Assembly: GCA_009787135.1 (NCBI GenBank)
Contig: WRGP01000170.1
Location: forward strand, 1-8,595
DNA: 8,595 nt
Direction of reading: 5' to 3'
DNA from: Bacillota bacterium
GTDB lineage: Bacteria > Bacillota > Clostridia > Christensenellales > Aristaeellaceae
This document shows positions 1 to 6,176 of the stretch, one piece after another; positions within the stretch are counted from its first letter, which is position 1, and every line of letters begins with the position of its first letter. The notes below the pieces were generated by a model. It was not told the origin of the DNA. It did no database searches and was given only the letters and a program-made list of their open reading frames with translations. Both the position numbers and the translations under genes were made by a program.

Positions 1-278
1 ATCCTCTCAAGGGCATAAAAGCCAATTGTATTTTGTCACCGTAAGTTCCACGGTATTCCCATTTACACGGATCCGAAAACACTCCCGATACTGTTGGAAG
101 CACGGAGGTTTAATGCCCTCACTAACCCTTGCTTTTCAACACTTTCTTCTCTCGTTTGCCTTAAAATTTGGAGTGACATTAATCACAAAGTCATTATATC
201 CATCAACCAAATCGGGCACTTCCTGTCAGACTCGGGAAGCCCTTTTGCCATTTGCCCTGTCGCGCCCAATACTATCGG
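1..278. other. AT-richer region with no convincing gene
   Basis: This stretch is about 43% GC over its first 240 bases (104 of 240 counted by hand), against 60-70% in the neighbouring genes. Open frames exist on the plus strand, but their translations resemble no family I recognise and they lack convincing ribosome binding sites. A minus-strand frame reading towards base 7 looks somewhat protein-like near its end, but it carries internal stops near bases 135 and 226. The stretch may be ordinary intergenic DNA or a badly decayed gene. The left-hand neighbour lies outside the window. Confidence 0.5.
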
Positions 279-308
279 TTGCTTACCTTCCCCTCTCCAT
301 GGTATAAT
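279..308 (+). promoter_or_regulatory. Sigma-A type promoter with extended -10 for the GNAT gene
   Basis: A -35 TTGCTT (279-284) is followed after 18 bases by a perfect -10 TATAAT (303-308). The -10 is preceded by TGG, making an extended -10 (TGnTATAAT, 300-308). Transcription would start near 315, giving a leader of about 30 bases. That leader contains the ribosome binding site AAAGGGGGA just before the ATG at 344. Both boxes and the spacing are seen directly; activity is inferred. Confidence 0.8.
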
Positions 309-343
309 CTCCGCAAGGTACCGTTACAAAGGGGGAATACACC

Positions 344-1465
344 ATGCTGCACGTTCGCGAGATTCTGCCGGCCAGAAGCACGCTCCGCGATTTCGCCCTT
401 TTTCCGCAGACGCTCTACCAGAACGATCCTAATTTTGTCCTGCCGCCCGTGGGGCAGCAGGTGCGCGGGCTGCTGGGGCGGCATAACGCCCTCATCTCCA
501 ACGGCGTTCAGTGCTTTTTGATGGCCTACGACGGGGAAAAGCCCGTGGGCCGCCTGCTTGCGGGCATTGACTTTCGCGCGGTGCAGCACTTGGGGGAGCG
601 GCAGGGGTACATCAGCCTCTTTGACTGCGTGAACGACCAGGCCGCCGCCAACGCGCTCTTTGACGCCGCGAAGGCGTTCCTCAAGCTCAACGGCATCACG
701 TCCGTCGTGGGGCCAAGCCCCGCCATCTTTGATGATTTCGGCCTGGGGCTTCTGGCGGAAGGCTTTGACAGCGCCCCCACCTATTTAAGCCCATACAACG
801 CGCCGTATTACGCGGCGCTGTTTGAAGGGTATGGGTTTATCAAGCACAGGGACCATTATGCCTACGACCTGCCGCTCGACGGCGTGCAGGATGGCCGGTA
901 TGAAAGCGTATTGCGGCGCGCGGGCAAGCGGTTCGGGTTTACGGTGGAAAATGTCAACCTGCGGGGGGATCTAAAGCGCAAGACGCGTGATATGGCGCGT
1001 GTGGTGGCGGAGAGCATCCCGCCCGACTGGCGGATGCGCGCGCCCACCTCGGAATCGCTCTACCGCGAGCTAAAGCGCGTGCGGAACGTGCTATGGCCCG
1101 ATTACGTCTACATGGCGTATAAGGGATCCCGGCCCATCGGCCTGCTGCTCGTCATTCCGGATTTGAACCCCATTCTCAGGGGCCTGAAAGGCCGCATGTT
1201 CCCGGTGGGCACCTTCCGCATGCTTTTCAACCGGTCCTACATCCGCCGCCTGCGCACGGTGATGCTCTACGTTGTGCCCGATTTTCAGAACAAGGGCGTG
1301 GAAGCCGCGATGATCCACCGCACGTTCGAGGCGGCGCGGCGAAATGGCGTCCGGTACGCGGAGGCGACCATGGTCAACGAGCAGAGCCTGAAGACCCAGC
1401 TGGCCGTCCAGCGCATGGGCGGGAAAGTGACGAAGGTCTACCGCCAGTATCGTTTGGAAATATAG
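344..1465 (+). CDS. GNAT-family N-acetyltransferase (long, two-lobed type)
   Basis: This 373-residue protein resembles the long GNAT acetyltransferases of about 370-380 residues often annotated as hypothetical or YghO-like. The N-terminal half has the family's usual features: LYQNDPNFVLPP near residue 26, a GPSP segment from residue 123, and PYNAPYYAALFEGYGF near 150-165. The C-terminal half holds the acetyl-CoA-binding region: a beta strand, then VVPDFQNKGVEAAM (310-323), where QNKGVE corresponds to the Q/RxxGxG/A loop, followed by a helix and the terminal strand. It probably acts in the cytoplasm and transfers an acyl group from acyl-CoA to an amine, but the substrate cannot be read from the sequence. 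The start is set by GGGGGA at 331-336, seven bases upstream of the ATG. It has its own promoter and seems to be a single transcription unit. Identification as GNAT is firm; the biological role is unknown. Confidence 0.85.
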   Translation: MLHVREILPARSTLRDFALFPQTLYQNDPNFVLPPVGQQVRGLLGRHNALISNGVQCFLMAYDGEKPVGRLLAGIDFRAVQHLGERQGYISLFDCVNDQAAANALFDAAKAFLKLNGITSVVGPSPAIFDDFGLGLLAEGFDSAPTYLSPYNAPYYAALFEGYGFIKHRDHYAYDLPLDGVQDGRYESVLRRAGKRFGFTVENVNLRGDLKRKTRDMARVVAESIPPDWRMRAPTSESLYRELKRVRNVLWPDYVYMAYKGSRPIGLLLVIPDLNPILRGLKGRMFPVGTFRMLFNRSYIRRLRTVMLYVVPDFQNKGVEAAMIHRTFEAARRNGVRYAEATMVNEQSLKTQLAVQRMGGKVTKVYRQYRLEI

Positions 1466-1548
1466 GGGGCTGAATCAAGGGGCTGTGCCTGCCGGGCCAG
1501 AGAAGATCCCCCGATAATCCTCCTTGAGGCTTTGATGCGTTTGCTCTG

Positions 1549-1577
1549 CACCTCCCGATGTGGTTCCGCATAGGATG
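1549..1577 (+). promoter_or_regulatory. Possible sigma-K-like (late mother-cell) promoter
   Basis: CACC (1549-1552), a 16-base gap, then GCATAGGATG (1568-1577) fits the Bacillus sigma-K pattern (mACm, 16 bases, gCATAnnnTA) except at the last base of the -10. Transcription would start near 1585, giving a leader with a short hairpin (ACCCC/GGGGT around 1586-1600) before the ribosome binding site at 1614-1620. No good sigma-A promoter was found in 1466-1625. The motif is short and degenerate, so a chance match is quite possible. Confidence 0.25.
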
Positions 1578-1625
1578 CAGCGTACTACCCCCAAAGGGGT
1601 GGAAAAGCCGCAGGGAGGGAAAGCC

Positions 1626-2195
1626 ATGAGCCAAGAAGATACATACCGTCCAGCTGTGTTGCCGTCAGAAGCGGTCATGATGCCGGCAATAGAGGAAGCC
1701 GTCGATGAACCGTTTCCTGTGGCACAGGACACCATACCGCTCGATGAACCATTGGCGATACCCGCTGACGATCCGTCGATGGGATCAGTTTCGCGCTCCC
1801 CCATGAGCTACGCGCTTGAAAAAATGCGCAATCAAAGCCGTATACCACAAAACTTGGAGTGGATGAGCACCACGGCCGCCCCGCTGGACCGGGGCGTGAG
1901 CCGCCCATCGGCAAACCAGCCTCAGGCCGCGCAGCCTGAGGGAGCCATGAACCGGCCCAGCATGAGCCAAGGCTCGGCGCTCACCACGCTGATGCGTTCG
2001 GCCGCGCGCCAGTACAGGCCCGCGCCGTCGCTCATGCCGTCGCAGCCTATGATGCCGCCGCAGATGCCTCAAAATGTGGCGCAGCCTATGCAGCAAGGTC
2101 CGCAAATGCGCGGCGCGCTCCGCCAGGTGGTGCGGAACGTGCAGCAGCCGCAGGGCAATATGCCGTATCAACCCGGGGCGCCCATGGGCAAGTAA
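1626..2195 (+). CDS. Pro/Met/Gln-rich low-complexity protein of unknown function
   Basis: I do not recognise a family for this 189-residue protein. The first half (1-60) is acidic and rich in Pro, Glu and Asp, with repeated DEP-type motifs such as VDEPF, LDEPL and ADDPS. The middle (about 60-85) holds a short less disordered stretch, SYALEKMRNQ. The second half (about 100-189) is rich in Pro, Gln, Met and Arg, for example PSQPMMPPQMPQ, and is probably disordered. There is no signal peptide, membrane segment or catalytic motif. The start at 1626 is chosen because GGGAGGG (1614-1620) lies five bases upstream; an in-frame ATG at 1560 has no such site. A strong terminator follows the stop, so it ends a transcription unit. 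The composition and possible sporulation promoter would suit a spore coat or other structural protein, but that is speculation. Confidence 0.75.
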   Translation: MSQEDTYRPAVLPSEAVMMPAIEEAVDEPFPVAQDTIPLDEPLAIPADDPSMGSVSRSPMSYALEKMRNQSRIPQNLEWMSTTAAPLDRGVSRPSANQPQAAQPEGAMNRPSMSQGSALTTLMRSAARQYRPAPSLMPSQPMMPPQMPQNVAQPMQQGPQMRGALRQVVRNVQQPQGNMPYQPGAPMGK

Positions 2196-2225
2196 CCCAT
2201 CATCCTGATGTACATAACACAGCGG

Positions 2226-2270
2226 AAGGCTGTCGCGCCGGAAATGCCTGGCGAGACAGCCTTTTTTTAT
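2226..2270 (+). terminator. Rho-independent terminator after the P/M/Q-rich gene
   Basis: A perfect 9-bp stem, AAGGCTGTC (2226-2234) with GACAGCCTT (2255-2263), closes a 20-base loop and runs directly into a T tract (2262-2268). It lies 31 bases after the stop codon of the upstream gene. Its strength and position make it a confident intrinsic terminator for plus-strand transcription. Confidence 0.9.
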
Positions 2271-2288
2271 TTGCGCGAGAATTGTTAG

Positions 2289-2511
2289 GTGAATTTCCAC
2301 AGGATGTTTTCGGCCGTTGCGGGGAACATACTGGCGACGCGTACCCGGGAGCGGCGGCTGCTCCGGGCGCGCCGGGCGCTGTGCGAATCGGCCCAGTCCG
2401 TTTTGCGCATCGGCATGGACTGCGGTTACCCATCGGCCCAGTCTTTTTCCCGCGCTTTTCAAGGGAAGCCTTGGCGTTTCGCCCGCGGAATATCGAAACC
2501 AGGGTCTAAGG
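2289..2511 (+). pseudogene. Frameshifted C-terminal remnant of an AraC-family regulator
   Basis: The frame from 2289 to 2459 reads like the end of an AraC/XylS helix-turn-helix domain: FHRMFSAVAG (recognition helix of the first HTH), RERRLLRARRAL (linker helix), then SVLRIGMDCGY and SAQSFSRAF (second HTH). The match then continues in the next frame from 2461 as KGSLGVSPAEYR, the standard AraC ending. One extra base in the TTTTC run at 2456-2460, or an equivalent indel, explains the switch. The rest of the regulator is missing: a TAG stop (2286-2288) sits just before 2289, and a terminator lies immediately upstream, so the sensing domain and most of the first HTH are gone. The tyrosine expected in the linker helix reads as Arg, another sign of decay. 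A sequencing indel could cause the frameshift but not the missing N-terminus. The AraC resemblance is from memory of the family pattern, not a search. Confidence 0.7.
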
Positions 2512-2582
2512 CCGGCAGGGGAAACGGCTGACATGATGATCATGAAATGTACGAACAGGCTAAAGGGCGGTTTTACCAGAGA

Positions 2583-2618
2583 GGGCCGCGCGAATTTTGA
2601 TTTCCCGCGGCCCCGTTT
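2583..2618 (+). terminator. GC-rich hairpin, possible weak terminator or leader structure
   Basis: GGGCCGCG (2583-2590) pairs perfectly with CGCGGCCC (2606-2613) around a 15-base AT-rich loop, followed by CGTTTCC and, a little later, TTTT. The following tract is not a clean run of T, so this may be a decayed terminator of the AraC gene or a leader structure of the kinase gene 70 bases downstream. The stem is seen directly; its role is uncertain. Confidence 0.35.
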
Positions 2619-2673
2619 CCATCTTTTGCAGGGTTTAACGCGCCGTTCACAGAATAAGATATTCCTGCTGAAT

Positions 2674-2679
2674 GGAGGG
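2674..2679 (+). promoter_or_regulatory. Ribosome binding site fixing the kinase start
   Basis: GGAGGG here abuts an ATG at 2680 (too close to work), lies six bases before an ATG at 2686 (ideal) and twelve before another at 2692. All three are in frame. The site argues for 2686 and against any start further upstream in the AraC-derived sequence. A weak -10-like TAAGAT (2655-2660) lies just upstream without a clear -35. Confidence 0.7.
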
Positions 2680-2685
2680 ATGGAA

Positions 2686-4335
2686 ATGCCCATGGTGACC
2701 GTGGACGGCGTCAGCCGCGCGTTTGCGGACGGCACAACCGCAGGCGCTATTTTTGACGCGTTTTATCCAAACCGCTCGCCGCGCCCCATTGCCGCCAGCC
2801 TATACGGACGCGTGCGCCCGCTGAACTGGGCGCCCGATACGGACTGCGGCCTTACGCTGCTGGATTACACGCATGACGAAGGGCGGCGCGTGTATGAGCG
2901 GTCACTGCGGTTTTTGTTTTTGCTGGCGGCGCGCGATGTGCTGCCCGGCAGCCGCGTGCGCATTGAGCACAGCGTCGGCTATGGCATTTACATCGATATG
3001 CACGCGAGCCTTACCGACGCGATTGTCGCGCGCCTTGAGGAGCGCATGCGCGCGCTGCGCGACGCGGATCTGCCCCTGGAGAGAGAGCGATGGTCGTGCG
3101 AAAAGGCTGTGGAACATTTCACCCGCGAAGGCCAGATGGATAAGGTTCGCCTTTTGTCCTATCGGCCGTACGCGCACTTTGACATGTATGGCTGCGGCGG
3201 GCTGTATGAATATTTTTATGGCGACATGCTGCCCTCTACCGGTCATGTGCATACCTTCTCGCTCCTGCACCACGCGCCGGGCATTGTGCTGCAAATGCCC
3301 TCGCCTCAGGCGCCTGAGGTTGTGGAACCCTTTGCGGAGCGGCCGAAACTGATGCGCGCCTTCGCCGAATCGGCGCGCTGGTATGACATTCTAGGCTGCG
3401 GAAACGTCGCCGACCTCAACGACATGATCGAAGCGGGGAACCTGCGCGAGCTCGTGCGCGTCAGCGAGGCGCTGCAAGAAAAATCCATCGCGGACATTGC
3501 CGACCGCATTGCCCGGGCCGGCAGCCGCGCGGTGTTTGTCGCCGGCCCTTCGTCGTCAGGCAAGACGACGTTTACCAACCGCCTGGCTGTGCAGCTTCGC
3601 GTCAACGGCCTGCGCCCGGTCATGCTGTCGCTGGACAACTACTACCGGGACAAACGGGAAGCGCCATTGGACGAGGAAGGCAAGCCGGACCTGGAGCGCT
3701 TGGAGGCGCTGGACACCGACCTGCTGGGCGAGCAGCTTGTTGCGCTCTTCCGCGGCGAAACGGTGGAAATTCCGCGCTTCAGTTTCCACACGGGCGGCCG
3801 CAAGCCGGAAGGGCAGCCGCTGCACGTGGAGGCGGATCAGCCTATTTTAATCGAAGGCATCCACGGGCTCAACCCAAGGCTGGCACAGGACGTGCCGCGC
3901 GAGTATTCCTACCGCGTATACATCAGCGCGCTGACCACCCTCAACCTGGACGACCATAACCGCATTCGCACAACGGACGTGCGCCTTTTGCGCCGCATGG
4001 TGCGCGATTACCAGTTTCGCCACGCGCCGTTTGAGGACACCTTGGCGATGTGGCCGTCCGTGCGCCGCGGGGAGGAAAAATTTATTTTCCCGTTCCAGGA
4101 GGAGGCGGATATTATGTTCAACTCCGCCCTGCCCTATGAGCTGTCTGTTTTGAAAAAATACGCGTACCCCATGCTGGCGCAAATTGACGAAAGCAGTCTC
4201 TACTTTACCAAGGCGCGGCGCCTCGTAAAATTTTTAAATTATTTTCAAACGGCGGATATCGAAAATGAGCTTGCGCCCACGGCGATTTTACGCGAATTCA
4301 TCGGCGGCTGTTCATTCTATCTTAAACCGCAGTAA
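2686..4335 (+). CDS. Uridine-kinase-like nucleoside kinase with ThrRS-like N-terminus
   Basis: This 549-residue protein matches the clostridial and Thermotoga class of long nucleoside kinases related to uridine kinase. Residues 1 to about 60 look like a TGS-type domain. Residues of about 60-220 resemble the second domain of threonyl-tRNA synthetase, with RSLRFLFLLAARD, LPLERERWS, DKVRLLSYRPYAHFD and YGDMLPSTGHV. The kinase domain starts near 280: P-loop GPSSSGKT (287-294, Lys293), LDNYYRD (316-322) of the uridine kinase fold, IEGIHGLN (389-396), and the arginine-rich lid RIRTTDVRLLRRMVRD (from 426). It probably phosphorylates a nucleoside with ATP or GTP in the cytoplasm. The true substrate of this subclass is less certain than for classical Udk, so no symbol is given. 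The open frame continues upstream to about 2317 without a stop, but that part encodes AraC pseudogene and intergenic sequence. The family's length and the binding site at 2674 support the start used here. Confidence 0.88.
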   Translation: MPMVTVDGVSRAFADGTTAGAIFDAFYPNRSPRPIAASLYGRVRPLNWAPDTDCGLTLLDYTHDEGRRVYERSLRFLFLLAARDVLPGSRVRIEHSVGYGIYIDMHASLTDAIVARLEERMRALRDADLPLERERWSCEKAVEHFTREGQMDKVRLLSYRPYAHFDMYGCGGLYEYFYGDMLPSTGHVHTFSLLHHAPGIVLQMPSPQAPEVVEPFAERPKLMRAFAESARWYDILGCGNVADLNDMIEAGNLRELVRVSEALQEKSIADIADRIARAGSRAVFVAGPSSSGKTTFTNRLAVQLRVNGLRPVMLSLDNYYRDKREAPLDEEGKPDLERLEALDTDLLGEQLVALFRGETVEIPRFSFHTGGRKPEGQPLHVEADQPILIEGIHGLNPRLAQDVPREYSYRVYISALTTLNLDDHNRIRTTDVRLLRRMVRDYQFRHAPFEDTLAMWPSVRRGEEKFIFPFQEEADIMFNSALPYELSVLKKYAYPMLAQIDESSLYFTKARRLVKFLNYFQTADIENELAPTAILREFIGGCSFYLKPQ

Positions 4336-4363
4336 TTTACCATCGCGATTGGAATTTACCATC
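4334..4363. repeat. Tandem 11-bp direct repeat upstream of the lipoprotein gene
   Basis: AATTTACCATC occurs at 4334-4344 and again at 4353-4363, a period of 19 bases (about two helical turns). The first copy overlaps the stop codon of the kinase gene. Two identical sites on the same DNA face just upstream of a candidate promoter could be a regulator-binding site. This is inferred from spacing alone. Confidence 0.5.
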
Positions 4364-4371
4364 CGCGGCGC

Positions 4372-4378
4372 CATTATA
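4372..4378 (+). promoter_or_regulatory. Candidate forespore-type -10 element (CATTATA)
   Basis: CATTATA matches the -10 of Bacillus sigma-F/sigma-G promoters (CATnnTA) and lies 56 bases before the lipoprotein ATG. The -35 side is poor: GAATT at 4352-4356 is close to GHATR but only 15 bases away. A sigma-A reading (TTGGAA at 4349-4354, 19 bases, TTATAA at 4374-4379) is also possible. Forespore expression would fit the YhcN/YlaJ family, but the evidence is thin. Confidence 0.3.
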
Positions 4379-4427
4379 AAAACAAGTCTCCCTGTGCACA
4401 CTACAGCCGCAAGGAGGCGAAAATGAT

Positions 4428-4937
4428 ATGAAAAGATTTGGTTTGCTGCTCATGTGCCTGGCGCTGGTGCTTGTCATAACCGCGTGCGCCGCCGCCACAC
4501 CCGCTCCGGCGCCTATCCAGTCGCCGATGACCTCGCCGATGCCCGGAGGCACCGGCGAACTGAACCCCTACCCGACCGACGGCGCGGCGCAGACCGCCGC
4601 CATGTCCGGCGTGGAAAGCTCCGCCCTGTCCAAGAAGGCGAACGACGCCGCTGTGAAGATCAGCGAAATCGACTCGTGCGTGACCGCGATCATTGGCGAT
4701 ACCTGTCTGGCGGGCGTCACGTTTGACCCGCGCTATCAGGGCGCGCTCACGGACCGCATCCGCGATATGGTGAGCTCGCGAATTCAGTCCGTCGCGCCGG
4801 ATATCCAGCGTGTGGCCGTGACGAACGATCCTGAACTTGCCGCGCAGATCAACACGGTCGCGGAGAAGATCAGCAAGGCGAACGCGCTTGGCGGGCTGAC
4901 GGGCGAGTTTGATACCGTGCTTGGCAGGATTCAGTAG
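4428..4937 (+). CDS. YhcN/YlaJ-family sporulation lipoprotein
   Basis: This 169-residue protein has a lipoprotein signal: basic MKR, a hydrophobic core (5-17) and a lipobox ITAC with the lipidated cysteine at residue 20. A Pro/Ala-rich linker (about 21-45) follows. Residues of about 60-169 form the YhcN/YlaJ domain: SKKANDAAVKISEIDSC, VTAIIGDTCLAGVTFDP, then RIRDMVSSRIQ and VAVTNDPELAAQI. In Bacillus, members are membrane-anchored spore proteins made in the forespore and linked to outgrowth or germination. That is family knowledge; the role here is inferred. The start follows AAGGAGG (4411-4417) at ten bases. A nearer ATG at 4423 opens only a two-codon frame (ATG ATA TGA) overlapping the real start. 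It lies 92 bases after the kinase gene and may be transcribed separately. Confidence 0.82.
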   Translation: MKRFGLLLMCLALVLVITACAAATPAPAPIQSPMTSPMPGGTGELNPYPTDGAAQTAAMSGVESSALSKKANDAAVKISEIDSCVTAIIGDTCLAGVTFDPRYQGALTDRIRDMVSSRIQSVAPDIQRVAVTNDPELAAQINTVAEKISKANALGGLTGEFDTVLGRIQ

Positions 4938-4939
4938 GG

Positions 4940-5011
4940 CATGGAAACGTCATGAAATAAGGGCGATACAAAAAAGTCGCCCTTTTTTCATGGAAACGTT
5001 TACACGTTTCC
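4940..5011. repeat. Direct and inverted repeats around the convergent terminator
   Basis: CATGGAAACGT occurs at 4940-4950 and 4989-4999, flanking the terminator stem. The second copy forms a perfect hairpin with ACGTTTCC (5004-5011): GGAAACGT, TTAC, ACGTTTCC. The first copy could pair with the same ACGTTTCC, so two mutually exclusive folds are possible. The repeats are directly visible; any function is unknown. Confidence 0.6.
4951..4992. terminator. Bidirectional terminator between the lipoprotein gene and murG
   Basis: Bases 4951-4966 pair with 4977-4992 over 16 positions with one T/T mismatch, around a 10-base loop. The GC-rich core is GGGCGA/TCGCCC (4961-4966 and 4977-4982). On the plus strand six T residues (4983-4988) follow the core, a standard intrinsic terminator for the lipoprotein gene. 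On the minus strand the core is followed by TTATTTC, a weaker U-rich tail that could stop transcripts from murG. The position between two convergent genes supports dual use. Confidence 0.85.
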
Positions 5012-5047
5012 GGCCCCGTTCTTCCATTACATGAACCGGACCGCGGC

Positions 5048-6121
5048 TCATGCGGAGGTTTTCGCCGCCGTTTCAATCACCTCAATCACCTTCGCCGTCC
5101 CGTCATGTAGCGGCTCGCGTTCCATGGCCTTCCGGCATTCGGCGCGATGCTCCCAAAGGGCAAGCAGTTTTACGGCAAGCGATTCCGCCGTCATCTCCTC
5201 CTGCGGGAGCACGCGGGAGAAGCCGCGTTTTTCAAACGACGCGGCGTTGAGGATCTGGTCGCCGCGGCTGGCGTCCAGCGGATAGGGCACAAGGAGCGCC
5301 GGCTTCCGCAGCGCGAGGATTTCGGAAAGCGCGTTCGCCCCCGCGCGGGAGAGCATAAGCTCAGTGGCCGCGAACAGATCAGGCAGCGCTTCCGAGACGT
5401 ATTCCAGCTGGCGGTATCCCGCCATTTCGGAGAGCGAAGAATCCACATTGCCTTTGCCGCAGATGTGCGCGATGTCAAAGTGAGGAAGCAGGCGGGTGAG
5501 CGCCCCGCGCAGCGCCGCGTTTACGGACGCCGCGCCGCTGGAGCCGCCCATCATGGTGAGCACCGGCTTTCTGCCGTCAAAGCGCAAAAACGTGAGGCCG
5601 CGGGCCCGGTCGCCGGCGAAAAGCTCGGGCCGCAGCGGCGTGCCCGTGTACACAGCCTTGGGGCCCATGGCATCCGCCGCCTCGGGGAACGTGGTGCAGA
5701 TAGCCCTGGCCAGCGGCGCGGTAATTCTGTTGGCCAGGCCGGGCGTCATATCGCTCTCGTGCAGCACGGCCGGCACGCGGTGAAGCCAGGCGCCGTACAC
5801 AACGGGCACGGACACAAAGCCGCCCTTGGAAAACAGGACGTTTGGCTTGAGCCGCCGCATCAGGCCGGCGGCCTCAAACGCGCCCCGTACGACGCGGAAG
5901 GGATCGGTCAGGTTTTTGATATCCATATACCGGCGCAGCTTGCCGGAGTGTATCGCGTGATAGGTCACGCCTTTTACAGGCTCTATGAGTTCTCTTTCAA
6001 TGCCCTGCGCGGTGCCGATGTAATGCACGTCCCAGCCGGATTTTAGAAAATGCGGAATGATCGCCAGGTTCGGCGTGACATGGCCGGCTGTGCCGCCGCC
6101 CGTAAATACAATTTTTTTCAT
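5048..6121 (-). CDS. murG: MurG, lipid II-forming N-acetylglucosaminyltransferase
   Basis: This 357-residue glycosyltransferase (GT28, GT-B fold) moves GlcNAc from UDP-GlcNAc onto undecaprenyl-PP-MurNAc-pentapeptide (lipid I), making lipid II at the inner face of the membrane. The first glycine loop is GGGTAGHV (8-15) with the conserved His14. The second is FSKGGFVSVP (97-106), followed by LHESDMTPGLANR (120-132). The C-terminal UDP-GlcNAc domain has GGSSGAASVN (192-201) where many MurGs have GGSQGA, then RAGANALSE (259-267), with Glu267 as the usual ribose contact, and a Pro-rich VPYP followed by GDQILNA (287-293). GGTAGHV and the Ser variant are features I associate with clostridial MurG. 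The start is the Met of MKKIV, with AAGGGGG ten bases upstream; an in-frame upstream ATG at 6142 lacks a site. The gene stands alone here, outside any visible division and cell-wall cluster, and has its own promoter. Confidence 0.93.
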   Translation of the reverse strand: MKKIVFTGGGTAGHVTPNLAIIPHFLKSGWDVHYIGTAQGIERELIEPVKGVTYHAIHSGKLRRYMDIKNLTDPFRVVRGAFEAAGLMRRLKPNVLFSKGGFVSVPVVYGAWLHRVPAVLHESDMTPGLANRITAPLARAICTTFPEAADAMGPKAVYTGTPLRPELFAGDRARGLTFLRFDGRKPVLTMMGGSSGAASVNAALRGALTRLLPHFDIAHICGKGNVDSSLSEMAGYRQLEYVSEALPDLFAATELMLSRAGANALSEILALRKPALLVPYPLDASRGDQILNAASFEKRGFSRVLPQEEMTAESLAVKLLALWEHRAECRKAMEREPLHDGTAKVIEVIETAAKTSA

Positions 6122-6144
6122 TGATTTTAAGCCCCCTTCCATTT

Positions 6145-6153
6145 ATTATAGCA
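6145..6153 (-). promoter_or_regulatory. Extended -10 promoter for murG
   Basis: Read on the minus strand, this is TGCTATAAT: a perfect TATAAT preceded by TGn, as in extended -10 promoters. No good -35 lies at 17 bases; a TTGACT is present but only eight bases away, too close to pair with this -10. Transcription would start near 6138, leaving a very short leader that begins at or within the GGAAGGGGGC ribosome binding site. Confidence 0.55.
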
Positions 6154-6176
6154 GAGCAAGTCAATATTTACGCATG

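Noticed and set aside
1..240. Minus-strand gene at the left edge
   Set aside because: The frame carries in-frame stops near 135 and 226, about what chance predicts, and no family was recognised.
1466..1548. Terminator or small RNA after the GNAT gene
   Set aside because: Several short GC stems can be drawn, but none is followed by a T tract and none stands out over alternatives.
1560..1625. Earlier start for the P/M/Q-rich protein
   Set aside because: The ATG at 1560 lacks a ribosome binding site, whereas 1626 has GGGAGGG at five bases.
2317..2685. N-terminal extension of the kinase to about 672 residues
   Set aside because: The extension encodes AraC remnant and intergenic sequence, while an ideal ribosome binding site and the family's normal length support the start at 2686.
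1785..2735. 316-residue open frame on the minus strand
   Set aside because: It lies antisense to the P/M/Q-rich gene, spans the terminator and AraC remnant, and its His/Arg-rich translation is typical of a GC-rich shadow frame.
5147..6046. 299-residue open frame on the plus strand
   Set aside because: It is antisense to murG, which has full motif support; its translation has no recognisable domain.
6145..6164. TTGACT plus TATAAT as a full -35/-10 promoter for murG
   Set aside because: The boxes are only eight bases apart; about 17 is needed, so only the extended -10 is retained.
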